Positions 34,568-43,023 of a stretch of DNA of 55,877 nucleotides are shown here, one piece after another. The notes beneath the pieces were generated by a model, which saw only the letters and a program-made list of their open reading frames with translations, did no database searches and was not told the origin of the DNA. The stretch is from Cyanobium sp. (GTDB lineage: Bacteria > Cyanobacteriota > Cyanobacteriia > PCC-6307 > Cyanobiaceae), in the NCBI GenBank assembly GCA_007135755.1, contig SLIG01000062.1, forward strand, positions 1 through 55,877, written 5' to 3'. Numbering within the stretch: the stretch's first letter is position 1; each line of letters begins with the position of its first letter. Made by a program: the position numbers and the translations under genes.

Positions 34568-37024
34568 ATGCGGGTCTCCCACCAGTGGCTGCGCGAACTG
34601 GTGAGCGCTCCCGACGGCCAGGCTGAGGTGGATCTCGACATCGACACCCTGGCGGAGCGGTTGTCGATCGCCGGCTTCGAGGTGGAGGCGGTGGAAGACC
34701 TGGCGGCCCGGGCCGCCGGCGTGGTGGTGGGCCTGGTGACCAGCCGTGAGTCCCATCCCGATGCCTCCAAGCTGAGTGTGTGCCGCGTGGATGTGGGCGG
34801 GGAGGAACCGTTGCAGATCGTCTGCGGCGCCGCCAACGTGCGCGCCGGCATCCATGTGCCCGTGGCCCTGGTGGGCACCACGCTGCCGGCGGTCAATCTC
34901 ACGATCAAACCGGCGGAACTGCGGGGGGTGGCCAGCAGCGGCATGATCTGCTCGCTGGCCGAACTGGGCTTCAGCGACAGCTCCGGTGGCATCGCCGTGC
35001 TTGAGGACCTGCTCGAGGCTCTTCCGCCCGTGGGGACGGCCGTGGGCCCGAGCCTGGGCCTCGACGATCAGGTTCTGGAGCTGGCCATCACGGCCAACCG
35101 GCCCGATGGCCTGTCGATGCGGGGGATCGCCCGGGAGGTGGCGGCCCTGTGCGGTGCCCGGACCCGCTTCATCAGCAGTGCTCCGGCCTGCCCCAGTGAG
35201 CCGCTCCAGGCCGGCTCTGCGGCCCGGGAGGCCATGGAGGAGGGGGGCCTGTTCAGCCTCACCGCCCTGGGCGGCATCCGCGTGGCTCCCTCGCCGCTGT
35301 GGCTACAGCGGCGGCTGGAGAAGGCCGGCATCCGCCCGATCAACAACGTGGTGGACATCACCAACCTGGTGATGCTGGAGACGGGCCAGCCCCTGCACGC
35401 CTTCGACAGCGATGCCCTGGCCGCCCTTCCTGCTGGCGCTGGCGGGCAGGCCGAGCCAGGGGCGATCGGCCTGCGCCAGGCCCGGCCCGGGGAGCCCTTC
35501 ATCAGCCTCGACGGAGAGCAGCGCCGCCTGAGCGCCGACGCCCTCGTGGTGACCTACGCCGACAAGCCCATCGCCCTGGCGGGGGTGATCGGCGGTGCCG
35601 GCGAAGCGGTGCAGGCGGGCACCAGCTCCATCTGGCTGGAGGCCGCCGTGTTCCCGGCCCGCCGGGTGCGCCAGTCGGCCCGCAGCCTGGGGCTGCGCAC
35701 GGAGGCCAGCAGCCGCTTCGAGAAAGGTCTGCCCTGCGAGGCCACCCTGGAGGCCGCCGACCGGGCCTGCGCCCTGCTGGTGGAACTGGCCGGCGCCACG
35801 GTGCAGGGCCGCTGGCTGCACCGCGGGCCCCAGCAGGCCCAGGAGCCTCTGGTGCTGCGCCGCGACGCCCTGCACAACCTGCTGGGTCCGGTGCTGGTGG
35901 AGGGCGAGCCCATCGATCTGGAGGACGGGCGCATCAGCGCCACCCTGGAGGCGATCGGCTGCACGCTGGAGGCCGGTGACGAGGGCTGGCTGGTGCGGGT
36001 GCCACCGGCCCGAGCCCTCGATCTGTGCCGGGAGGTGGATCTGATCGAGGAGGTGGCCCGGCTGGTGGGCTACGACCGGTTCGCGGCCCATCTGCCTGAT
36101 CCGATCGAGCCCGGGGGCCTGGAGCCCGCTCAGGAGGCGGAGCGGCGCCTGCGCCGGGCCCTCTGTGCTGCCGGACTACAGGAGGCCTGCAGCTTCTCCC
36201 TGGTGGCGGCGGGCGACGGGCGGATCCCCCTCGCCAATCCCCTGCTGGCCGACTACGGCCATCTCCGTGATCAGCTGCAGGAGGAGCTGCTGGAGGCGGC
36301 CCGGCGCAATCTGCAGAGTGGTCAGGGCGGCTTCTGGGCCTTCGAGATCGGCCAGGTGTTTCAGCAGGAGGGCCTCGAAGCGCGCAGCCTGCTGAGCGGG
36401 GTGATCTGCGGCGAGCGCCGCGCTGGGCGCTGGCGCACCAGCGGGAAACCGGCCCCCCCCGACTACTACCAGGCCCGCGGGGTGTTGCAGCAGGCCCTCA
36501 CGGCCCTCCAGCTGCCGCTCGAGGACAGGCCCCTGGACGGGCACGCCCTGCTTCACCCCGGTCGGGCCGCCGAGCTGGTGCTGGAGGGACGGCCGTCGGG
36601 CTGGTTCGGGCAGCTCCATCCCAGCCGGTCGGAGCTGCTCAACCTGCCCGAAGCCACCCATCTGTTCGAACTCGACCTGGCGGCGGTGCTCAACGCCGCC
36701 ACCCGCCGCAATCGCTGGCAGCCCGCTTTCAGCCCCTTCGCCACGGTGCCGGCGGCCGAGCGCGACCTGGCCCTGGTGGTGCCGACCAGCACCCGCTCGG
36801 CCCAGCTGCTGCAGGTGATCCGCAAGGCCGGCCGGCCCCTGTTGGAGCAGGCCGAGCTGATCGACCGCTACGAGGGAGAACCGCTCGCCAGCGGCCAGTG
36901 CAGCCAGGCCTTCCGGCTCCGCTACCGGGACCCAAGGCGCACCCTCACCGAAGCGGAGGTGGAGCGTGCCCACACGGTCATCCGCAAGGCCCTGGAGAAG
37001 CAGCTGGGCGCCCAGCTGCGCTGA
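34568..37024 (+). CDS. pheT: Phenylalanyl-tRNA synthetase beta subunit
   Basis: The large subunit of heterotetrameric PheRS. The 818-residue protein shows, in order, an N-terminal domain starting MRVSHQWLREL, an EMAP-type tRNA-binding domain (about 40-150, SHPDASKLSVCRVDVG), the B3/B4 editing and B5 domains (RPINNVVDITNLVM, RRVRQSARSLGLRTEASSRF), and the C-terminal FDX-ACB anticodon domain (FSPFATVPAAERDLALVVP, end [18 protein letters not shown]). The subunit pheS is not in the window. Its last 47 bases overlap the end of the methyltransferase gene on the other strand. Confidence 0.97.
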   Translation: MRVSHQWLRELVSAPDGQAEVDLDIDTLAERLSIAGFEVEAVEDLAARAAGVVVGLVTSRESHPDASKLSVCRVDVGGEEPLQIVCGAANVRAGIHVPVALVGTTLPAVNLTIKPAELRGVASSGMICSLAELGFSDSSGGIAVLEDLLEALPPVGTAVGPSLGLDDQVLELAITANRPDGLSMRGIAREVAALCGARTRFISSAPACPSEPLQAGSAAREAMEEGGLFSLTALGGIRVAPSPLWLQRRLEKAGIRPINNVVDITNLVMLETGQPLHAFDSDALAALPAGAGGQAEPGAIGLRQARPGEPFISLDGEQRRLSADALVVTYADKPIALAGVIGGAGEAVQAGTSSIWLEAAVFPARRVRQSARSLGLRTEASSRFEKGLPCEATLEAADRACALLVELAGATVQGRWLHRGPQQAQEPLVLRRDALHNLLGPVLVEGEPIDLEDGRISATLEAIGCTLEAGDEGWLVRVPPARALDLCREVDLIEEVARLVGYDRFAAHLPDPIEPGGLEPAQEAERRLRRALCAAGLQEACSFSLVAAGDGRIPLANPLLADYGHLRDQLQEELLEAARRNLQSGQGGFWAFEIGQVFQQEGLEARSLLSGVICGERRAGRWRTSGKPAPPDYYQARGVLQQALTALQLPLEDRPLDGHALLHPGRAAELVLEGRPSGWFGQLHPSRSELLNLPEATHLFELDLAAVLNAATRRNRWQPAFSPFATVPAAERDLALVVPTSTRSAQLLQVIRKAGRPLLEQAELIDRYEGEPLASGQCSQAFRLRYRDPRRTLTEAEVERAHTVIRKALEKQLGAQLR

Positions 37025-38432
37025 GTCGCAGCACGGCCAGGGCCTCCACGTGGCTGGTCTGGGGAAAGAAGTCGATCGGCTGCACGCTCTCCAGGCTGTA
37101 CGGACCTTCGGGGCCGGCCAGGGCGCCCAGATCCCGGGCCAGGGTGGCGGGATCACAGCTGAGGTAGAGGAGAGAGGGCGGCGGCGCCGCCAGCACCGCC
37201 GCCAGCACCGCCGGCTCGAGACCCTTGCGCGGTGGATCCACAACCAGGGCCTGGCAGTCCGGGATGGCCTCAGCCAGGAGCTCGGCCACGGGCCCTTCCT
37301 GAAAACGGCAGCGCTCCGCCAGACGATTGACCACCGCGTTGCGGCGGGCCAGATCCACGGCAGCCGGGTTGCGTTCCATCCCCAGCACTGACCAGCCCGC
37401 GGCCGCCAGGGGCAGGCTGTAGGTGCCGATGCCGCAGTAGGCGTCGATCACGACGCCGGGGGACTGGCCGGCGAAGGCCGAGTGCAGCAGCGGCACAACG
37501 GCCTCGGCCTGAACGGTGTTCACCTGGAAGAAACTGTCGGCACCCACCTGCAGCTCCTGGCCGGCGAAGCCCTCCCGCAGCCAGTCGCGCCCTGCCACCA
37601 CCCCTGTGGTGGGACCGAGCAGGGTGTTGGTGGGCCGGTCCTGGATGTTCAGGCACACCCCCACCAGCTGGGGCCAGCGGTCCAGCCAGCGGCCGGCCAG
37701 CTCCTCCAGTCCGTCCAGCCGGCGGTGGCTGCTCACCAGGGTGATGAGCAGCTCTCCGCTGTGGTGTCCCAGGCGCAGGGCCAGGTGGCGCAGACCACCG
37801 GTGGAGCGCAGGTGGCGGTCCACCGGCCAGCCGCTGGCCTCCAGATCGGCCTTGAGCGGAGCGATCAGGGCGTCGAGCCGGGGATCCAGCACCGGGCAGT
37901 GGTTGAGGTTCACGATCCGGTGGCTGCCGGGGCGGTAGTAGCCGGCCCTGAGGGTTCCATCCGCCCGGCGCTCCAGTGGCAGCACGGCCCGGTTGCGGTA
38001 GCCGAGGCCGGCGCCCGCGCTCAGGGTCGGGGGCATCAGCGCGTCCCAGTCGTGGCCCAGGCGGGCGATGCGCTGCAGGGCGTCGATCAGCTTCTGGCGC
38101 TTCCAGCGCTGCTGGGCCTGCTGCTCGAGATGCTGAACGCTGCAGCCGCCGCAGTGCTCGGCCAGGATGCAGGGAGGGCGGCGACGCTCAGGCGAGGGCT
38201 CCAGCACGGCCAGCACTTCAGCTGACCAATGGCTGCGGGAGCGGTGCAGCACGCGCAGGCGCAGGGTTTCACCGGGCAGCCCCCCGGGAGCGAACAGCAC
38301 CTGGCCGTGGTGGCGGACCACGGCCAGGCCGTCATGGGAGAGGCCGGAGACGACACCCTCAAGCTGCTGCCCCACCACCAGCTGGCCATCTGCCGCCGGG
38401 AGCCGCGACTGTCGGGCATGCTCTGTGTCCAT
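36978..38432 (-). CDS. rlmD: 23S rRNA (uracil-5-)-methyltransferase, RlmD/RumA type
   Basis: A 484-residue TrmA/RumA-family RNA m5U methyltransferase. It has an N-terminal TRAM domain (about 18-75), Fe-S Cys residues in [30 protein letters not shown], the AdoMet motif [23 protein letters not shown], and the catalytic Cys in [14 protein letters not shown]. Which uracil (U747 or U1939) is modified cannot be told. It ends inside the 3' end of pheT (47-base overlap) and is divergent from apcD. Confidence 0.92.
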   Translation of the reverse strand: MDTEHARQSRLPAADGQLVVGQQLEGVVSGLSHDGLAVVRHHGQVLFAPGGLPGETLRLRVLHRSRSHWSAEVLAVLEPSPERRRPPCILAEHCGGCSVQHLEQQAQQRWKRQKLIDALQRIARLGHDWDALMPPTLSAGAGLGYRNRAVLPLERRADGTLRAGYYRPGSHRIVNLNHCPVLDPRLDALIAPLKADLEASGWPVDRHLRSTGGLRHLALRLGHHSGELLITLVSSHRRLDGLEELAGRWLDRWPQLVGVCLNIQDRPTNTLLGPTTGVVAGRDWLREGFAGQELQVGADSFFQVNTVQAEAVVPLLHSAFAGQSPGVVIDAYCGIGTYSLPLAAAGWSVLGMERNPAAVDLARRNAVVNRLAERCRFQEGPVAELLAEAIPDCQALVVDPPRKGLEPAVLAAVLAAPPPSLLYLSCDPATLARDLGALAGPEGPYSLESVQPIDFFPQTSHVEALAVLRLSAAGRPAASPGPCG

Positions 38433-38550
38433 CCGATCCGCCCCGCCACAGGAGCGAACCTACGGCGTGCAAAGGGCCGTTACACCTTCCCCTGACCGCT
38501 CCGGAGAGGAGAACGGGCTCGATAGAGTTCCCGGGCGTGTGGTCGCTGCG

Positions 38551-39045
38551 ATGAGCATCGTTCGGGATCTGATCCTCCAGGCGGATGATCAACTGCGCTA
38601 TCCCAGCAGTGGTGAACTTCGCTCGATGGTGGAGTTCCTCAGCGGCGGTGAGCGGCGGCTGACGGTGGTGCGGGCACTCACCGAGAACGAGAAGAAGATC
38701 GTGGACGAGGCCGCCAAGCAGCTGTTCGCCCGCAAGCCCGACTACGTGGCTCCCGGTGGCAACGCCTACGGCCAGAAGCAGCGTGCCCAGTGTCTGCGGG
38801 ACTACAGCTGGTATCTCCGGCTCGTGACCTACGGCGTGCTGGCGGGCAGCACCGAACTGATCCAGAAGATCGGTCTGGAGGGCGCCCGCGAGATGTACAA
38901 CAGCCTCGGCGTGCCCATGCCCGGGATGGTTGAGGCGATGCGCACCATGAAGGAAGCCGCCCTGGCGCTGCTGGGCGCCGAGGAGGCCGCGCTGGCCGGG
39001 CCGTACTTCGACTTTCTGATTCAGGGTATGCAGACCTCCACCTGA
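38551..39045 (+). CDS. apcD: Allophycocyanin alpha-B chain
   Basis: A phycobiliprotein alpha-type subunit of the phycobilisome core, a terminal emitter that passes energy to photosystem I and II. The 164-residue product has a single bilin site, Cys81 in [18 protein letters not shown], and ApcD-like features [16 protein letters not shown] at the N-terminus and APGGNAYG before the chromophore Cys; these separate it from the main ApcA. ATG 38551. It is monocistronic, ending in a strong intrinsic terminator. Its presence shows a phycobilisome-bearing cyanobacterium, not Prochlorococcus. Confidence 0.95.
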   Translation: MSIVRDLILQADDQLRYPSSGELRSMVEFLSGGERRLTVVRALTENEKKIVDEAAKQLFARKPDYVAPGGNAYGQKQRAQCLRDYSWYLRLVTYGVLAGSTELIQKIGLEGAREMYNSLGVPMPGMVEAMRTMKEAALALLGAEEAALAGPYFDFLIQGMQTST

Positions 39046-39082
39046 GCCTCTCGCCGCTGCCACCGCAGCGCTGCTCACTCCC

Positions 39083-39117
39083 AGACCCGGCCGAGCCTGT
39101 CTCGTCCGGGTCTTTTT
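39083..39117 (+). terminator. Intrinsic terminator of apcD
   Basis: AGACCCGG (39083-39090) pairs perfectly with CCGGGTCT (39106-39113) around a 15-base loop and runs into TTTTT (39113-39117). It lies 38 bases after the apcD stop and is a textbook intrinsic terminator, one of the few in this window. Confidence 0.92.
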
Positions 39118-39465
39118 ATTGGTCCAGGCTCGGGTCTCACTGTGGACATTCGATCAGCGGTGACCGCTGCCTGGATGAGAGGAGCTGGATCAGCTGAAGG
39201 AGACAAGCCGGCGGGGCGAAGCCGAGGCGATACACAGTCTGCTCAGCCGTCCCATCAGAGCCTTGAACCGGGACTCGTAGCGAGACTTGCACAGGACAGC
39301 CAAGAGTCTGGAAATGGCGCAACAGTCCCGTTCTGGAAGCGCTGCGGGACCAGAAAGTAGGCCAGCTCGTGATCGCTGCGACAGTACGGGCGTCATGACC
39401 GGCGCAGGAGCATGTCGAGGCCGATTGCTTGCCGGGCGGAGCGCCGTCATGGGCAAGAACGACTG

Positions 39466-39492
39466 GCGTATCTGTCTCTCACACAGATACGC
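39466..39492. repeat. Perfect 10-base stem-loop
   Basis: GCGTATCTGT and ACAGATACGC form a perfect 10-base stem with a 7-base loop (CTCTCAC), followed on the plus strand by AAAAA. No T-run follows on either strand, so it is not an intrinsic terminator. It sits in the gene-poor stretch. Confidence 0.75.
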
Positions 39493-39691
39493 AAAAACGG
39501 ACAAGCCAATGAAACTGAGGGTTTCTGGCAGATGTCAGGCGGGTTGGACAACCTTCTGGACAGGCTGGGGCCCGTGAACCTGGCCGCCGCGCTGCGACCA
39601 GGCCAGCCGATCACCGCGCTGATCAGGACCAGGTGCATCAGGCGACAAGCACAACTGAAATCACAGAAAATTCAGCGTTTGCTGTGCACAC

Positions 39692-39709
39692 GACGAGATC
39701 CCTCTCGTC
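39692..39709. repeat. Perfect 7-base stem-loop
   Basis: GACGAGA, loop TCCC, TCTCGTC. A second tight hairpin in the gene-poor stretch, 200 bases from the first and unrelated in sequence. Confidence 0.6.
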
Positions 39710-39988
39710 TCAGGTGGGTCGCGATACAGGTCTCTGAATGAGACACGTCTGATCAGGCCGGGGCTTCTCGCCATGGCGCTGGCCTGGTTCAAGCCCCTGA
39801 TCGGTCGCAGCCTTTGCGGCCTCGAACCCTTGGTCGTCCGCCAGGTCGTGATTGTCACGCCCCAGGGCCTGGCTTTCGCACAGGGGCAGCGGCAGTGCGC
39901 AGGCACCTGGCGGGAGATGCGCAGCAATCCCAGATGCGACCCGGCGCGAGTCCACCTGTGGATCTGCTCTGAGAGGCGTGAGTGGAGT

Positions 39989-41101
39989 TCAGGATTGGCG
40001 GTAGAGCTCCTTGAGCATCTGATAGGCCTCATTCAGGCGGCGCATCGTTTCCTCGGAACCGCCGGAGTCGGGGTGGTGGGCCAGCGCCATCTCCCGGTAG
40101 GCCTCGCGGATTTCGCCAAGGCTGAGGCGATGCCCGGGAGTGGTGGGCAACTGCAGCAGCTTGAGCGCGCCATGGAGCGTCATGGTGTGCTCCAGGGTCT
40201 GGAAGGATGAGCCTCGCCGCTGGCGGCGGAAGCGGTGCACGAAGCGCCGGATCAAGGTGGGCAACCGCAGCTCCAGGGTGGATCCGCTGAAGGGATCCTC
40301 GAGAATGCCGGCCGCCACCATCACCCGCTCAAAGCTGGCCGGACGCTGCGGCCAGGCGGGGGAGAGCCCGCCCATCACCTGGCAGACCAGGGTCCAGCTG
40401 AACGGGCGACCCTCGCTGAGATCGCACTGGGGCCAGATGTCCTGGGCCAACCACACCATCGAGGCTTCCAGCACCGCCGGATGGGCGGGCTTGCCGTAGA
40501 GCTCCAGCCAGTGGCTGGCAGCCCGGTCCATGGCCCGTTCGATCAGCTCGGCTCCCAGGTGGGGCAGCGGGTCGGCCCCATCCACGGCGCCGTCAGGGGG
40601 TGGTTGCAGGCTGCGGCGAACCTGCTCGGTGCGTCGGCGCACGAATCCGGGCAGGTCGATGCCCCGGCCAGGGCCGGGGCGCGCGGACCGCTGGGCGCTC
40701 CGCAAACCAGCTGCGCTGGGAGCCTCCACCGGCTCGTCACGATCGAAACCGGAGTCGAAGGCCAGATCCAGCGCCAGCTCATCGCCGCCCTCCCGGGCCA
40801 CGAGCACCAGGCTGCCCCGTTCATCAAACAGCCCTGTCTGCCGCTGCTCTTCCGGGGGCGCTTCGGAGCTGGCTGAACCGCCGGAAGCAGCGCGCGCGGC
40901 GTCTGAGGCACCAGGTCCATCGCCGTCCGCATCAACGTCGTCGGGATCGAGGATGTTGCGCAGCAGCCGCTCGACAATGGCGCCACGGCTGCGCAGGCCG
41001 TAGTCCCCCTTCAGGGCGTCGAGGTGGGCCACCAGCTCGGCACTGAGCTTGAGCTGGATGCTGCGCTGGGGCGGATCGCCCTGGAAGTCGTCCTCAGGCA
41101 C
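39989..41101 (-). CDS. J-domain protein with N-terminal ribbon-helix-helix motif
   Basis: A 370-residue protein. The C-terminal 70 residues are a J-domain: LSLGEIREAYREMALAHHPD carries the HPD motif, followed by RRLNEAYQMLKEL, so it should stimulate an Hsp70/DnaK ATPase. The N-terminus (about 12-52: RSIQLKLSAELVAHLDALKG, then LRSRGAIVERLLRNIL) fits a ribbon-helix-helix DNA-binding or dimerisation unit. Between them are an acidic low-complexity linker and an unassigned helical middle. It lacks the Gly/Phe and zinc regions of true DnaJ, so it is a class III J-protein. The start is GTG 41101. Confidence 0.82.
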   Translation of the reverse strand: MPEDDFQGDPPQRSIQLKLSAELVAHLDALKGDYGLRSRGAIVERLLRNILDPDDVDADGDGPGASDAARAASGGSASSEAPPEEQRQTGLFDERGSLVLVAREGGDELALDLAFDSGFDRDEPVEAPSAAGLRSAQRSARPGPGRGIDLPGFVRRRTEQVRRSLQPPPDGAVDGADPLPHLGAELIERAMDRAASHWLELYGKPAHPAVLEASMVWLAQDIWPQCDLSEGRPFSWTLVCQVMGGLSPAWPQRPASFERVMVAAGILEDPFSGSTLELRLPTLIRRFVHRFRRQRRGSSFQTLEHTMTLHGALKLLQLPTTPGHRLSLGEIREAYREMALAHHPDSGGSEETMRRLNEAYQMLKELYRQS

Positions 41102-41121
41102 GGCCCTGACGTTGCGACGGG

Positions 41122-42714
41122 TCAGTTGCCCAACAGGCCCCGCATGACCTCCTGCTGGGCTTCCACCGCCTCCTGGTAGCGCTCCAGCGAACCGGGACTG
41201 ACGCCCTGCATGCGCACCGGGGCGGTCTGGGGGAGGTTGGCCGGCGGCCGCTGGATCTGGCGGGGCCGGGGGGCGACCTGGTGCTGTTGGGGCAGTGCGG
41301 CAGGCTGGACCGGAGGCGCCGGCCGGTTCTGGGGAATGGGCTGGGGCCGAGGGGCCACGGCCGCCGGTGTCGCCACCGGGGCGCTGGCCGGCTGCTCGGC
41401 GGCCTGACGGGCCTGAACCATGGCCAGCTGAGTGGTCGGCACCACACTGAGCAGATGCCCCGGTGTGGCATCGGCCGGGTACACCATGCTGATGCGCACC
41501 GGATTGCTCACGTTCGGCTGCAGGTTGAGGGTGGTGAGGGCATGGCTGTCACCCGACTGCATGCCCAGGTGCATCTCCTCGAGCCCGTCACGGGTGCGCA
41601 CCTGCAAGGACCCACGGAAGGCGGTGAATTGCGGTCGGCCCGGGAGGGTGGGATGGCTCATCACCAGTTCGTAGGGGCCATTGCCGTAGAGCTCCAGATC
41701 GATGTCGAAGCGCACCCCGTAGGTGCCCACGTTGTCGAGGGAGGAATCCACCATCCGCACCGCCAGAGGGTTGATCTGAATGTCACGGGTGCCGAAGTTA
41801 TGGCGCTTGGTGCTGGTGAACGGCACGTGCAGGGGGCCCTGGCTGCGCAGGTCGTGGCGCAGGCTGGCGGTGTAGGTGTCGCCGATGGCCACCCCGCCGA
41901 CGCGGGAGAACACGCGGCCGTTCTGGATGTCGCCGAGCATGGTCAGGTACACCCGGCCCGGCGCCAGCCGGCGTCTGTCCAGCACAGCCACCAGATCGGC
42001 GTCGCTGCGGGGGTTGGAGGCCGCCACCACCGCCATGTGGAAGGGGCCGTCGCTGCGACCGCGCAGCAGGGCGTTGGCGATGCCCAGTGCCGGCAACTGG
42101 GTGCGCAGCAGAACAATGCGGCTGCGGGGCGGGATCAGCACCGACTGCATCAGCTCCCGGTCGAGGCTGCCGCGCAGCATCTGCACCGCCGTGGCATCAC
42201 CGGGACCGGTGTTCCAGGGCCGGACGCCCAGGGGCCTAACCCCCATCTTGTGGGTCCCCAGATAGGGAGCCTGGAAGCTGTTGCGCACCGCACCGCGCTC
42301 GAACTGCACGGTCACCGGGCGGGTGCCGGGATTGGTCAGGATCAGCCCCAGGGTGAGTTCGGTGCGCCGGTCCTGCGGGCGGATCTGCCCCCGGTAGTAA
42401 GGGAAGTACTTGTGGTGCATGTGCACCCCGAAGTCACCGTTGAAGGTGTAGGCGGCGTTCTGCAGCGCCTGGCCGGTTTCGGCGGCGTAGGACACCCCCG
42501 GCTCGGTGCTGATCAGGATGCCGGGCCCCTCCACCTCCTCCGGCTGGTTGGAGTGCAGCACGGGCACGTTGTTGAACGTGCCTTCCAGGGGGCGGGCCCG
42601 CTGGCCGGCCATCAGGGCAACGTAGGCCTGGGCGGGAGCGGCCGGCGCCAGCACGGCCACGGCGAGCAGGCTGGCCGCCAACGGCCGCAGGGACAGGGAA
42701 GCGACGGAGATCAA
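41122..42714 (-). CDS. DUF3370 family exported protein
   Basis: A roughly 530-residue exported protein that I match to the cyanobacterial DUF3370 group (YVALMAGQRARPLEGTFNNVP, then PGVSYAAETG and GVHMHHKYFPYYRGQI). It has an N-terminal signal peptide (LRPLAASLLAVAVLAPAAPAQA), a long beta-rich body, and a Pro/Gln-rich C-terminal tail (QPIPQNRPAPPVQPAALPQQ), suggesting an envelope or surface location. The function is unknown. No ATG fits before the signal; TTG 42712-42714 is the best placed start, without a convincing ribosome binding site, so the start is uncertain. Confidence 0.75.
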   Translation of the reverse strand: MISVASLSLRPLAASLLAVAVLAPAAPAQAYVALMAGQRARPLEGTFNNVPVLHSNQPEEVEGPGILISTEPGVSYAAETGQALQNAAYTFNGDFGVHMHHKYFPYYRGQIRPQDRRTELTLGLILTNPGTRPVTVQFERGAVRNSFQAPYLGTHKMGVRPLGVRPWNTGPGDATAVQMLRGSLDRELMQSVLIPPRSRIVLLRTQLPALGIANALLRGRSDGPFHMAVVAASNPRSDADLVAVLDRRRLAPGRVYLTMLGDIQNGRVFSRVGGVAIGDTYTASLRHDLRSQGPLHVPFTSTKRHNFGTRDIQINPLAVRMVDSSLDNVGTYGVRFDIDLELYGNGPYELVMSHPTLPGRPQFTAFRGSLQVRTRDGLEEMHLGMQSGDSHALTTLNLQPNVSNPVRISMVYPADATPGHLLSVVPTTQLAMVQARQAAEQPASAPVATPAAVAPRPQPIPQNRPAPPVQPAALPQQHQVAPRPRQIQRPPANLPQTAPVRMQGVSPGSLERYQEAVEAQQEVMRGLLGN

Positions 42715-42828
42715 ACGTTGCAGAGATCGAAGAGCAGGAGCCGACGTGGGGGGCTGGAACCGATCAGGCCCAGGCCTCCCGCCCGACCCACGACACCGGC
42801 TAGAACAATGAAACTGAGCAAGTGTGCC

Positions 42829-43023
42829 ATGTTTCCTCCAATGGGTTGCTGCCGCGACGATGGAGCTTCGGGCAGCCCTCTGCGGCGCCACCAGGAGCGC
42901 AAGTTGAGGATGCTGCGCTTCTGGCGGGATGGCGCCGAGCGTCAGCTGGCCGCCCTGGAGGCCTGCATCAGCACCCTGGAGCGCCAGATGCAACGAGATG
43001 AGGGCCAGCAGCCCCAGGGCTGA
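42829..43023 (+). CDS. Small charged protein, about 64 aa
   Basis: A small basic-helical protein of unknown function whose C-terminal part, MLRFWRDGAERQLAALEACI then STLERQMQRD, looks like a short coiled coil and resembles small picocyanobacterial proteins I have seen. Several in-frame ATGs are possible (42808, 42829, 42841, 42908), so the start is uncertain and the true protein may be only 38 residues. Its 3' end overlaps the sigma factor gene on the other strand by 56 bases, the longest convergent overlap in the window. Confidence 0.5.
   Translation: MFPPMGCCRDDGASGSPLRRHQERKLRMLRFWRDGAERQLAALEACISTLERQMQRDEGQQPQG

Larger units (their letters stand above)
39119..39988. other. Gene-poor, lower-GC stretch with no recognised gene
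   Basis: About 870 bases between the apcD terminator and the J-domain gene. No open frame here resembles a known protein; frames on both strands are short, lack family motifs and conflict with each other. Composition is visibly less GC-rich than neighbouring genes (for example around 39481-39540). Two perfect hairpins lie inside. It could be a decayed gene or mobile-element remnant, or carry a noncoding RNA. I looked for hallmarks of tmRNA, RNase P RNA and 6S RNA and saw none. Confidence 0.6.

Noticed and set aside
39119..39988. tmRNA, RNase P RNA or 6S RNA in the orphan stretch
   Set aside because: None of the conserved sequence hallmarks of these RNAs were found on either strand; left as unassigned.
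39773..40210. 145-codon plus-strand frame running from the orphan stretch into the J-domain gene
   Set aside because: Its second half is antisense to the J-domain coding sequence and the first half has no similarity to a known family, transposases included.
41281..43023. Long plus-strand frame opposite the DUF3370 gene
   Set aside because: Only its last part, after about 42829, looks like a protein; the rest is the antisense of DUF3370.
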